Position numbers and translations under genes: made by a program. From Colocasia esculenta (Eukaryota > Streptophyta > Magnoliopsida > Alismatales > Araceae), in contig CM024763.1 in the NCBI GenBank assembly GCA_014218235.1, forward strand, positions 87,158,244-87,222,243: a stretch of 64,000 nt of DNA, written 5' to 3'. The notes below the pieces were generated by a model, which had not been told where the DNA came from, searched no databases, and saw only the letters and a program-made list of their open reading frames with translations. This document shows, in pieces, positions 46,820 through 58,354 of this stretch. Every line of letters starts with the position of its first letter. Position 1 is the stretch's first letter.

Positions 46820-48196
46820 TCATTTTGCTCTACGAGCCATAAAGAAATCACATGAGATAGGACGGATTGTGTCAATGTACTCCTCATAGGCCAGGATGTC
46901 CTTCCAATTCTCCTGCACTGCTTGCCCCACTTTCTGCCTCATTGTGTACTTCTCCCATGTCTTCTTAGCCTTCTTCATCAATTTCTCATTCCTTTATGAG
47001 ATGATCATGGTAGTGCAGTGAGATGATGATGGGATTCCCCGTGGTATTCCAAGCTGATGCTGGCACCGGTGTGGTTGGTACACCACTATCTTATCAGGAC
47101 CAGTCAACCACAAATCTCTGTCCTCCCTGGTGCACACTCTGAACTCAATGGTCCTCATGAACAGTGGCCTCACTATGAAGTCCTCCACTGGGAAGTAGCC
47201 AAGGTAGTCACGCCAGGCATCTCTGCTCTTTAGGTGTGCTGTCACGCACTTAATTTCCTCTTCTGGCTCATACCATGCCCTGCTGCAGTACACTGAACTT
47301 CGAAGGAAGATTCTGGAGGGGGTAGGTTGTCTCTCAGCATAATGAAACTTTAAGTGAGCTTCCATCCATACCTGAAGCAGAAACAAGCTCCCGCATGTGC
47401 GTCTGCCTAAGCTCATCGTAGTGAGGGAGCTATAGAGGTGTGCCAGCACTGCAGGGGCAAGTGACTGCCCATGCCATAGTAGTGATAGAATTCCCACATG
47501 CTCATATAGGAGGAAATCACCACTCGTAGGAAATAGGAACACACGGGCGAGGCAGAGTGTCAGTCCACGAGTCACCCTCTCACTGCCTATCTTCTTCACG
47601 TGCTGGATCAACCACCAGGCCAGCCGGTCTAGGATGATCATGTTCTTGTTCGTCATCCTCAGCACTTCCTTCTTGTCTCACACGATGTCTGCCAGAATCT
47701 CTTCCCATGGGAGAAGAGGAGTCTCCGCGTCATACTTTAGGCACCGTTTCCATCCCAGAAACAGCTCCACCTCCTCCAGTAGCACGGTTGCCTCGAACCC
47801 CTGGAACACGAATGTGTGTGTGTGTGGGTGCCAGTGCTCCACAAGTGCTCCCAGGGCATCAAATCCTCACCACATGTCCTTCATGTTCTTGGCCAGGACG
47901 ATCATGAAGCTCAGATTCCATGCTCTAATGTAGTTTCTCATGTCGATTGTTATCACGTTCACTAGGTTGATCAGCCAGGAGAAGGCCCGTACCTGGCCTT
48001 GGCTTGGGAAGGCGGGCACCTCCTGCATACCCAGGAAGCATCATGAGAAGAGGTTGGGGCGTTTTCATCAAGAGAAGAAGCAAGAACAAGCTCTACTTAC
48101 CTCCCCATTAGCCAGTCGGGTGCTTAAATGCCCCGGAACCTCACTCAGAACACCCAGTTTTGTGCTCGTAGACATTCTGGTCGATGTAGAGGCCAT
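46820..48196 (-). pseudogene. Element B antisense gene aORF1, DUF7745-like
   Basis: Exon 1 runs from ATG 48196 to 48101 (32 codons, phase 0, donor GTAAGT). Exon 2 begins at 48022 after TATGCAG and can be read to TGA 46820-46822. It carries DALGALVEHWHPHTHTFVF, TVLLEEVELFLGWKR, then a 223-codon open segment (47665-46994) with LCLARVFLFPTSGDFLLYEH, APAVLAHLYSSLTTMSLG and SLFLLQVWMEAHLKFHY, the layout of plant DUF7745 proteins. Three in-frame stops break it; two are TGA where CGA would fit. It is homologous to gene X. Its function is unknown; antisense extra genes are known in Tat-group elements. Confidence 0.7.
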
Positions 48197-48244
48197 GGAT
48201 AGCTACTGCAGATCGTCCCAAAGTTCTCAGGTCTGGAGTTGAGG

Positions 48245-49471
48245 AAGAGAGGATGGAGTTTGAAGAAGGAAGAGTCCTAATGGCCTCCCAATTTCTATTT
48301 TTTCAGTTTAATCCACTGGCATGTTAACGTCAACATCATTTGACGTCAGTGAACTATTGATGGCAACATATGTGGACATCTACTTTGGTAAACAACAGCC
48401 TATGTTGACGCCAACTGTGAGTTGACGGAAATCGATCTGGACGTCAACCTCGGCGAAATTTTTACTTTCTTATTTGTATGGCCATTATCTTTCATCCTGT
48501 GTTTCAAGTTGTTTTGCAGAATATTTAAACACAGGTGATGCTTCAAATCTGAGAACACTTATGCGACCTTGAGTGTTGTACAGGTATGTCTAACATAGGA
48601 TTAGTCACCAGAGGCGAATAACTTGGCGACTGTGAACCCAGAGTTCCCCTTTACCAAAAACTATGATGGGTTTGCGATGTCTCAGTTATTTGTTTGGCCT
48701 TAGAATTTTCCTCTGGTTCTAACTGCATTTTAGATAGAAAACCCACACCAACATGCATCTAGGACTTCACTGCTAACATTCTCTTACTAACTCAAAAAAA
48801 AAATGGAGATTTTCCCCAATCGCTGCTTGGCACCCAGCTCAAGTGGCCAACCAAATCAGCACCACCTTCTTGAATATCCAAGCTGATATCGGGTCTTTGT
48901 TGCCTATTATCCTAAACAGTCCCATCAGGCACATCACAAAGTTACCATTCCAGTCTTATTGAGTTCATGTGAACCTTTCACCAGTCATGAGCTTGACTCT
49001 GGACTTCCGGCTTTCCAAATAATAATTCCAGTTAGAATCTTTTGATAATCTATTGAGAGTACAATCAATCCCTTTTGTCTTCAGAACCCCCTGATTGGAC
49101 AAACGTCCTGATTATGTCAGCGGGCCCTGACGGACTTTGGTTGTAAGATTTTTCTGATTCAACCGTCATATTATGACTCTTCTGACTCAGACAACACGAG
49201 AAACTGGTCAAAGTCCTACTTGGCAATGCCGGGGACCCTACCGTTGGGTTGCAGTTGTAATTACATAGGTAGATCACCCTCCGTCCTTTTCACACTTGTC
49301 TCTCAAATGATTCGTCACTTGTGTCTAGCCTAACTCATTCGTGTGGTTCGCTAGAATTCCTATCCTCGGAGATAGCCCTTTTATCAAATCTCAGCATTTG
49401 TTGTTTACCGAGACACCAACCTTTCAGTCCGCTTCACTCCCTTGCAACATCGGATGTCTCGGAGGGGCATT
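48245..49471. other. Spacer between aORF1 and the 3' LTR of element B
   Basis: Non-coding. The part next to aORF1 (48310-48450) is rich in GACGTC-type half-sites: GTTAACGTCAAC, TTTGACGTCAG, GTTGACGCCAAC, GTTGACGGAAATCGATC, GGACGTCAACC. The rest is not recognised. The bases before the LTR (CGGAGGGGCAT, 49460-49471) form a weak polypurine tract. Confidence 0.55.
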
Positions 49472-50754
49472 TGTAGATGCGAGAGTTGGCCCATCCCCGC
49501 GTGGTTTATGGCCCAAGAAGACATGTTTGGCTGCTTCTTGACTTGCCTCGAATCCCATGTTAATGTCAACATCGATTGCCGCTGACTCCAGGTTGACGGC
49601 ACACACCCTTGACATCAACTCATGTTGACGTTCACAAAGGTTGACGTCTGCATGGGGTTGGCGGCAGTATCGCTTGACGTCAACCTAGGTTTACTTGGTC
49701 TACGCAACTGCCCAAGAATATCGCCCACTTGCACCCTTCCCTCGCCCATGAAATGCATGGGGCCATTCCCAACGAGCAAATGGGCCACCTTAGCACCCCC
49801 TTGACCCAGGAAAAGTCCTACTTGACTCCTTCTCATTGGCCTAGCCTTTCTACATGGATTGCCACATGTTCAAGTGTGTTTCTTCACACTTGAGCATCCT
49901 ATGCTCCCTAGCTCTGCCCCCACTGCCTATATATGAAGGTCCTTAGCCTTCTAAGTAAGGGGGGAGATGGTGGACGAGCTAGAGCCTTGATGCTTTGAGA
50001 GAAGAGAGAGAAAATATACTTCAACCCCTTGAGAGCTTCCACCCTTGCTTCCTCTCTTCCTCTCAACCCTTGGAGCATCCAGGAGGCTTCACCATGAGTT
50101 GGAGGAGCCCACAAAGTAGCCACCCACGCCTGTAAACGATGATCATCTCCCTCTTTTCCTTCTCTTTCCCCCCCTTCCATCTTTAACTTTGCATGCTATT
50201 CACACACACACACACACACACACAATAGGCACATAGTGCACATCCCTACACACCTAAAAGGGGTTTTCCAAACCAAAAACGGAGGGAAGAAGGGGGGTCA
50301 TAACACTTGGCCACCCCTCTTTTCAAGCCCGCAACCGGTACGGGGCTCACCTTTTGGGTTATTTATCTTTACTTTTGGACGTTTACTACACTTCCCTAAA
50401 GTCTAATAGAGTCTTCTTTGTCACAGAAACACCTCCAACGAAACCGCAGAGCATCTTCTCTTGGTCGGCCGAAGAGGAGAAAGTCGGAGTCCCGCCATCA
50501 ACAGCTACGTGAGGTTGTGTCACTGATGCGATCCAAACACTTCCTTGGGCACATGTAAGGCCTTGGTGATCACATTCCCGTTCATTTATTTGCTGGTTTC
50601 CTTGTTTTCCCCTCGATCAACATGGTCAACAAGAGTCAACGAGTGAGGATAAGGATCAACTGGCATCACACACCGCCAACGTCGCCATCGAGGGAGCCCT
50701 CAATGTTCGGGGAACCTCCGGAGTCATTCGGAAGTGGAACGGAACGTCCACACA
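49472..50754 (+). repeat. 3' LTR of element B
   Basis: It starts TGTAGATGCGAG and ends GGAACGTCCACACA, one CA longer than the 5' LTR, followed by the CTACC duplication. A CA microsatellite at about 50202-50223 is longer than in the 5' LTR. A TTGACGTCAA palindrome lies at 49674-49683 and a TATA box at 49928-49935. Confidence 0.92.
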
Positions 50755-51854
50755 CTACCCACTATTTCTAGGCACTAGGAGATTCATGAGGTTGCCATGG
50801 CTCCAAAAACTAACCTCCTACATTAGCCTTGACATGAAAACCATCCTCTCTAGGTGGGGAATCTAAAACCTAGCCGTCCACGCCAAACGCTACCATGAAA
50901 TCCACTTAGATTGGGCGGCTATGGGGGCACTAGTAGAGTTATGGCATCCACAAACCCACATCGTCCTCTTCAAAACCTTCAAAGCCACTATTCTATTAGA
51001 AGAGGTTGAACTTTTATTAGGCTTGAAGCGGATGAGGAGAGGCGACGAGGATGATATGGCAATCATGCCGAGAGGAGTTACATGCAAGGAGGTGTTGGAA
51101 GGTTTCATGGGGAGTCAACGAGCAGCCCAAGATGTCCAAGCCATGAAAGGAATCAATCTTCAAAATTGGCGGCTTGTACAATCAAAGAGTTTCCAAAGGT
51201 AGAGAACGATGGGAGACTTGAGAAGGTGATGAAAGGATTCGCCATATGCCTAGCGGGAGCACTCCTCTTTCCATCCGTGGACAACGTACTCGAAGAGGAA
51301 CAACTTAGTGCAATTTGCGGCATATGGGAAGGTGAGAGGTTGAGACCGGTGATGTTAGCCTTCCTCTACAGCGGACTCACGACAGCGAGCTTGGGTAAGC
51401 CTCCTTATGGCTCTATGTTATTATTCACATGTTGGGTGGGTTGATCTCCACTTTAAATTCGATGTGAACAAATAGGCCAAGAGCTGGTCCTGGATTTTCT
51501 TCAAGAGCCCACTCCGACACATGGATGGCTTGGTGGGCTTAGAAGGGCGCGTTCCAAATCACGTACCTCAACTCAAGACATGGGCGGACTGGCGCGATCA
51601 TCTTCGAAGCATGCCAAGAAACACCTTCACTTGTATCTGGCACCACTTCTAGCCAAGGACTTGCAGACGCGGCTAGCACCTGGTGTGGAACTCCAGCTCA
51701 TCGGGGCAACAGAGTTCGTGTTATACAACACACACCACTGCCTCTCTCAACTCAAGCTTCCATGACGCAACTTTAAAGGGCCGTCACATCTACCACCGAG
51801 CAAGATGAGGGAGCTCGGAACCAATAGCGATGGAGAGGAGGTGGACACCATCAA
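50755..51854 (+). pseudogene. Gene X, central segment (DUF7745-like)
   Basis: The frame from before element B continues here. It shows RRFMRLPWLQKLTSYISLDM, then MGALVELWHPQTHIVLFKTF and TILLEEVELLLGLKRM, matching aORF1 of element B motif by motif. Later parts include GFAICLAGALLFPSVDNVLE, MLAFLYSGLTTASLGK and WSWIFFKSPLRHMDGLVGLE. Several frame changes and stops (for example TAA at 50867-50869) break it. Element A inserts at 51854 with ATCAA duplicated, and the C-terminal end follows at 63205. Confidence 0.7.
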
Positions 51855-54800
51855 TGTAAGGCCCTCGAATTTCCGTCGCATTATTTGTATTTGTGTGTGT
51901 ATATATTGTGCTTGTGTATGTATATACATACTTACCTACGTATTAATTAGTACAATTACGTGTACATGTGTTTATACTATATGTAAATAATGCATGTATT
52001 GAATGGTGATAGTATGGATACACTACCATATACATATTGCATGTATATATGCATGGTATGCATGGTTTTCTGCATATTTTAGACTTCTGGCTGAAGGCCA
52101 TCTTGGCGTCAACCCCTAGCCGTTGAGGTGGTGTCAGCGTCCAGACATGGACGCCAACACTAATCCTGGCGTCTAGCGATATGGACGCCTATTTCTCTAG
52201 CCTGCATGCGCAGCAGAGCCAGAAATTCCGGAAACAAGAAAGCTCAGCCATTGGGGAGCTGTCCCCAACGGCTCTGAGAGCTGTCTTGTCACCCTGTGAG
52301 TGGGAGAGAGGTCTTCCCACATGTTAAACCCGGATCTGCCTTCTCCCACCCCTCTCTTCACCTTTGCAAGAGAGAAACCAGGAGAAAAACCCTAGTTCTG
52401 AGCTGTGAGAAAACCCACTCTTTGCACCCAAAGATCCGACTTCCTGGAGCTAGATCCGGCCATCTTCCACGACAAGAGGATAGCTGGAGCAAAGGAGGAG
52501 GCTTCCCCGACGTTCCCTTGCTGTGGAGATCATCCAGGAGCCCGGAGGAAGAAGATCTTGGAGGGCGTTCTGCACCTTCTTGGACTGCCCAGGAGGGCTT
52601 CACCGAGCACTTTGATCCTTGGATCATTTCTAAAAGGCAAGTGACCTAACCATAATGTCCCCGTATGTGTCTAGGTCGATTCTACAATTTTTGTATATTT
52701 TTCCCTCGAGTCCTAGACCCTCACTTCACCCCAACTTGAGAGCTCGGTCTGTGTTTCTGCACAGACCTGCATTGACGGCAGGTCATGGACGCTGAGATCA
52801 TGCTTGGCGTCCATCGACCATGCCGCTGACACTGAGTCAGCGGCCAGAGACCGCCGCCAAGTTCCTCTGGACAGAACATTGACCTGTTCTGCCCTTCCTA
52901 TACAACTATTTTCGGTATGGTTTCCGTGATGAGGATATATGGTAACCCTATACACTATGTATATGTTAAATGTGGTGTGTGGATGAGTGATGTGTGGTGG
53001 TGGTGTTAGAAAATTGTATTCCGTGAATTTGTAAGCATGATTTGTTGATAATCTTGCCAATCCATGTTTCATGATTAGGATTAGTCTGAATGTCCAGTTT
53101 TATTAGATCATGAAGATTAGTGGATCAGTATACATGTACTCAATTTTTTATGAATTGTCCTGCTTGTATAAATTGCTAATAAATTCGGCCCGGTAAATAA
53201 AAAGACATGTAAGAATGGTTTGTGGTGATCGATCTGTGGTTGTATGATTTAGGATAATTCTACATTCTCAGGTCATGCATATAACAGTAGTCTCTGTTCA
53301 ACCAGTAAGTGGCAAAATGCATGGTGTTAAACTCTGTCAAACTTAAATTGTGAATGGCATTGAAATAGGTATTTGATTTTCTGTAAATTCTATTTAGCTC
53401 AGAAAAATCTGAAAATTGAATGTATGACTTGAACCCAAATAGCATGTGGTTAAAATTTCAGGTCATTTGGACCAGTATATAAGGAGTTATGTATTTTTCA
53501 TGTGAAATGTAATGATTTATGTATGTTATCGTAATGTGGTAGATATTGTTTACCCAACCTGATTGTGCATTTACTGTGTGTTAAACTCCTGAAATCTATA
53601 GTGCCATGTCAGGAAAACAGAGATATGCATGTGAGTGAGAAAGTGAATGAGATGAAAAGTGATATGTGTAAAACCATGTGTAAATCGGTAAAATGTAATG
53701 TGTAACTGTGCCAATGTGACACTGCTTCCGTAGAGGCAGTGGAACTGTATCAGGAAAAGTCCCCTGAGAAAGTTCAGTGTGTAAGTGACCCTAAGGGCAT
53801 TAGGGGGAAATCCTAGAGGTGGACAAGTACCACTGGTTAGGGTGGAGACTTGTTCTCCCGGTCTGCGCAGTCCAAGAGTCGCATTGAAATGCCTAGATGG
53901 CGTCTATGTGTAATGTGATGTGTATATGTCCTTCTTTGGTGGTTTGGACTATGTGTCACGGCACCTAAAATGTGTAATGTGTATGTGTAATGTGTATGTG
54001 TAAGTGAACAATGTGAATGTGTATGTGCAAGTGAACCATGTGAAAGAGGAAACTTGTGTAAAGAAAATGTGAAATTCTAAATGTGAGGATATGATATTGA
54101 AATCCATGTGAGACAAATCTGAAACCATGTGAAATCAGTAATTTTATGTTGTTATCATCATGTTTATATGTGCAAAAATGTCTAGATCCATGTTAGGGAT
54201 ATTGATCAGCACGGGTACAAAATAGCATGATTGGTTGTTCACATGATATGTTTAAGCAACATGGTAGCTCTCATGTGTAGGTTTACAGCCATTAACCCAT
54301 GTGAAACCAGCACTTAAAGCATGTGAAAGCATGTGAAATTCTATGTATGTGCTTAAGAACATGTAAAACTCATGCTAGTTGTGTTTCCTTTCATATATGC
54401 ACAGTGTTCATGTTGGTAGCTCTCATGTCTTGGTTCTTTAAAGGCAAAATTTCATGAGTAAATTGAATAGAGAGCATGTGATAGGTAAAGTTTCATGCTT
54501 AGAAATCTGAAAGCATGATCCATGTATAAAATGGTAGAACTTCATGATAGGTTGAAACTTTCAAATGACTAGCATGCCATGTGTTGAAAATTTTGAATGT
54601 GCATGTAGAAACCGCTATGACTTATACGTGTATGTTATGAGTAGTGTTGCTTGCTGAGTCTTTAGACTCACTCCTTGCTTCGGCGTACAGGTGTAGTTGG
54701 TGACGTGGCACCGTTGGAGGAGACAGTGGAGACGGACTCCGAGCGTGGAGATTAGTCTTGGAGTTTCTTTGTGACTTGTGCATTTCATAGTATGTAATTT

Positions 54801-55094
54801 GAACGTTGTATTAGAGTATCATGAAAAGAAATGTAAAAGTGTGGACATTATGTATTTATTTTCAGCAATTTAAATTATGTGAACTTTTAGTTCTTATTGT
54901 TAATTGCAAACTTCATGTATGTTAAATGTGGATGATGAATGAATGAAGACAGTTGTCTTTTACTTCCGCTACTCTGTTGTATATTCACGTGTATCTCAGC
55001 TGTTTGTATCGTTTGGGTAAATGTCCCACTGTGAGGACTCTCGCTATACCGACGTGGGTTGGTATAACGTACCGGTATAATGAGGGCCGTCACA
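51855..55094 (+). repeat. 5' LTR of element A
   Basis: It starts TGTAAGGCCCTCGAATTTCC and ends GAGGGCCGTCACA. Compared with the 3' LTR it lacks single bases at many places, for example near 52585-52620, 52760-52790, 52965-53010 and 53310-53345. GGCGTC/GACGCC half-sites occur at 52093-52190. The 117-codon frame at 52296-52649 is LTR sequence, not a gene. Confidence 0.95.
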
Positions 55095-55098
55095 GAGA

Positions 55099-55114
55099 TT
55101 GTATCAGAGCGACC
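55099..55114 (+). other. Primer-binding site of element A
   Basis: TTGTATCAGAGCGACC lies five bases after the LTR. It matches the plant initiator tRNA-Met complement TGGTATCAGAGC with one change. Confidence 0.85.
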
Positions 55115-55272
55115 GGTTGAGATTGCACATGAATATACCTAAGTCATCATCCCCATTGCATGCAAGTATGTCCACATGTGTAGAAAACACTAATGAGAAG
55201 TGAAAGATAGATAAGAAATGGTTAGAAAACTTAGTAACCTAGCTCTAATGTTGGCTGAAATTTATTACAGCC

Positions 55273-56622
55273 ATGGCTTCGAGAGGTAGGCGTGGTGGAG
55301 CGTCGGCCAGTGAGGACGAGCCGCGACGTGATGAGCAGGCGGAGCAACAGGCCCCAGCACCACGAGGCCCTGTACTTCCCCCACCGCCGCCTGTGGATTA
55401 CGGAGTATTCATGCAAGGTCTGGTACAAGCCATGCAGACGCAGGCTCATACCCAGGCAGCACTCCAGGCACAGTTGGAGGCCCAGGTAGAATCATGAAAC
55501 AACTAAGTAGTTTGCTATTAAATTGCATGATATGTGTTCATCGTATATTATTTATTGTTGAATGTAGCAGGCTCAGGCACCAGCTTCAGGACCATGGTGG
55601 ACCTCCATCATGAGCGATTCAAGAGGATGACCCCACCTCTTTTACGGGGGAGAGTGATCCATTAATGGCAAAAAGTGGTTAAGGGAGACAGAGAAAATCT
55701 TCGAGCCATCAGGTGCCCTGATGAGGATAAGTGACACTAGCCACCTACATGCTACAGGTAGACTTTTTAATTTTGATGTTTGTATGTCTGCTTAATTTAG
55801 AATTGTTAGTTGGTTATGATGAAGGTGTATTGCAGGAGAGAGCGGATGTATGGTGGTCCTCCTACTATGTACACGCTTTGAGGACGGAGCAGTAGACGTG
55901 ATGTGGGCGCGTTCGTGAGACTCTTTCGAGCCAAGTTCGTCCCAGGAGCATATCCAGGACAAAATGGAGCAGGAATTTCTCTCCCGACGCAAGGCTCCAT
56001 GACCGTGCTGGAATACGAGGCAAAGTTTTCTGAACTTTCTAAGTATGTACCGCATATCGTAGAGGATGAGCGCAGGAAGACGAAGAAATTCGTGATGGGA
56101 CTCAAGCCATCACTGCGGACGAGACTCGTGGCGTTTGACTACCGCACGCTGGACGAGGCCCTCAGTGCTGCCTGCAGGCAGGAAGGAGAATGGAGCAATA
56201 TCTGGAGGAAAAGAAGGCTTCGCAGAAGAGGCCGGCAGCGACATTCCAGCAGCAGGATAAGAAGAAAACGGTGTACCAGACACCGCAGAAAACCAGTGGC
56301 AGTCAGCAACTCTCAGGTACCTTCTGTACGTTCCCCGGGTGTGAAGAAAGAGTGTCCCCATTGCGGGAAGACACATGGTGGTTCCGAGTGTTGGTTGGTA
56401 GCGGGTAGATGCTTGAAGTGTGGGAGCAGCGACCACAAGATCAAAGATTGCCCAAGACTTCAGCAAGGAGCTCAGCGTGGAGCGCCAGCACCAGCAGTAG
56501 CGGCAGCCGCACCAGCTACAGGAAGACCTGGAAGGCCTCGAGCCCCAGCTCAAGTGTTTGCTTTGGCACGCGAGGAAGCCGAGCAGGCGGAGCATGTCAC
56601 CGAAGTACAGTTTTGCTTTTAG
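55273..56622 (+). pseudogene. Element A gag, with two probable short introns
   Basis: ATG 55273 starts MASRGRRGGASASEDEP. The frame reaches GT at 55486; two AT-rich, GT-AG segments (55486-55570, 85 bp; 55758-55835, 78 bp) separate sequences that read as consecutive gag parts: a proline-rich start, the HHERFKRMTPP-type block, and ERADVWW followed by RLFRAKFVPGAYPGQNGAG. Two zinc knuckles end the protein: CPHCGKTHGGSECW and CLKCGSSDHKIKDC. The middle exon has several one-base deletions. Gag forms the particle and binds RNA. The introns are inferred only from borders and reading frames. Confidence 0.72.
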
Positions 56623-57158
56623 GTGTGCACGCTCGGGTTTGTTTGATACGGGTGCTACTCACTCGTTCATTCCGAGCGGTTCGCTAGGCAGTTAGCCCTA
56701 GAGTCAGGCGTAGAGTCTGAGGATTTAGAGGTCCTTTGTCTGTGCACACCCCTGCGGGTACGGTATCGACTAGGAAGTGCATTCCGTCGTTACCTGTGTG
56801 CATTGAGGATAGAATCCTAGAGGGTTTCTTCTTGCTAAAGATGAAGGACTATGATGCTATTCTTGGTCTGGATTGGCTAGAGGAGCACTATGCGTTAGTG
56901 GATTGTCGTCAGAAGAGGATTGTTTTCCGCATTCCTGGTGAGGACGAGTTCTCTCATCCCTTGCCAAAGAACTTAGCGAGAAAGTTAGTTATCTCTGCCA
57001 TGAAGGCGATGCGCATGGTGAAAAAGGGTTGTGATGCATTTCTTGCCAGCGTTATGCTAGTACCCAATGCTGTTTCGTCACTAACTCTTGCAGAGATCGA
57101 TGTGGTGCAGGATTTTCCAATGTCTTTCCCGATGACTGTCTGGATTGCCACCGGATAG
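56610..57158 (+). pseudogene. Element A protease region
   Basis: The retropepsin active site reads FDTGATHSF at 56642-56668, in a frame shifted from both gag and the next open segment. The following block (56736-57158) has LEGFFLLKMKDYDAILGLDW, the conserved ILG-x-DWL part of gypsy proteases. One-base losses near 56590, 56640 and 57120 separate it from gag and RT. Confidence 0.75.
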
Positions 57159-58350
57159 GGTGATAGAGTTCACTATAGAGTTGCTTCCAGGCACCTCTCC
57201 TATCTCGATGGCCCCATATCGGATGCCCCTGCAGAGTTAGCCGAGTTGAGGAAGCAATTGCAAGAATTGCTTGATAAGGATTCATTCGCCCTAGTGTTTC
57301 CCCTTGGGGCGCACCTGTATTGTTCGTCAAGAGAAAGACGGGTCACTTAGGTTGTGTATTGATTATAGAAAGCTAAACCAAGTGACTGTGAAGAACAGGT
57401 ACCCCTTACCTCGGATTGATGATCTGTTTGACCAGTTGCAGGATGCATCAGTCTTTTCTAAGATTGACTTGCGATCTGGTTATCATCAGCTGCGGATTAG
57501 GAGTGAGGATGTGTCCAAGACGGCATTTAGATCCCGTTATGGACATTATGAGTTCTTGGTCCTTCCTTTCGGATTGACCAACGCCCCTGCAGCGTTCATG
57601 GATCTCATGAACCGGGTGTTTAGTCCGTATTTAGATAGCTTTGTTGTTGTGTTCATTGATGACGTGTTGGTCTATTCTCTGGATGAGGCCACGCACCGTC
57701 AGCATTTGAGGTTAGTCTTAGAGGTTCTCCGTGAGCACAAGCTGTATGCGAAGTTCAGCAAGTGCGAGTTCTGGTTGCGCGAGGTTCACTTTCTCGGGCA
57801 TGTCATCTCCGGCGCTGGTGTAGCTGTTGATCCAGCAAAGGTCCAAGCAGTTATGGATTGGGAGATTCCCCAGACTCCTTCGGAGATTCGTAGTTTCATT
57901 GGGTTAGCTGGTTATTATCGGCGATTCATTGAGGGTTTCTCATCCATCCCCGCCCCTTTGACAAAGCTAACCCGGAAGGGTGAGAAGTTCATATGGTCTG
58001 AGGCATGTGAGCGTAGCTTTCAGCTATTGAAGGCTAAGCTTACTTCTGCTCCGGTATTGGTATTGCCTATTGGTCCAGAAGGTATTGCCATTTATACGGA
58101 TGCATCTCAGATTGGTTTAGGCTGTGTGCTCATGCAACAAGATAAGGTAGTAGCTTATGCTTCTCGTCAGTTGAAGGAGCATGAGAGGAACTATCCGACT
58201 CATGATTTGGAGCTCGCAGCTGTGGTTCATGCACTAAAGATCTGGAGGCACTATCTTTATGGTGTCAGATTTGAGGTGTTTACCGACCACAAGAGCTTGA
58301 AGTATCTTTTCTCCCAAAAGGAATTAAACCTGAGGCAGAAGATGGATTGA
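57159..58350 (+). pseudogene. Element A reverse transcriptase and RNase H
   Basis: After frame changes at 57130-57320 the RT reads openly from 57304: LCIDYRKLNQVTVKNRYPLP, KIDLRSGYHQLRI, FGLTNAPAAF and the palm motif VFIDDVLVYS, then the RNase H part with IYTDASQIGLGCVLMQ, ELAAVVHALKIWRHYL and FTDHKSLKYLF. All catalytic aspartates are visible. A one-base deletion at about 58340 creates a TGA and shifts into the integrase frame. The sequence is clearly Tekay/Del-type chromovirus pol. Confidence 0.9.
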
Positions 58351-58354
58351 GTTC

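Larger units (their letters stand above)
27675..50754 (+). mobile_element. Element B: Tat-lineage Ty3/gypsy LTR retrotransposon with nested insertions
   Basis: Two direct LTRs (27675-28941 and 49472-50754) bound an internal region with gag, protease, RT, RNase H, a second RNase H and integrase on the plus strand, then two genes on the minus strand. A target duplication CTACC is found at 27670-27674 and 50755-50759, if the 3' LTR end has gained one CA dinucleotide. The RT type, the extra archaeal-type RNase H, the absence of a chromodomain and the antisense genes place it in the Tat group. After removing L3 (2112 bp) and the A-family solo LTR (3322 bp), the original element is about 17.6 kb. 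The two LTRs differ by many substitutions, so it is older than element A. Confidence 0.9.

Noticed and set aside
48628..48652. TTGGCGACTGTGAACCCAGAG resembling a Tat primer-binding site
   Set aside because: No LTR end with CA lies directly before it and no second LTR-like copy adjoins; probably chance.
52296..52649. 117-codon frame, with a near twin at 60440-60769
   Set aside because: The pair is identical because both are LTRs of element A, and the C-terminal ends differ by frameshift; no sign of selection on protein.
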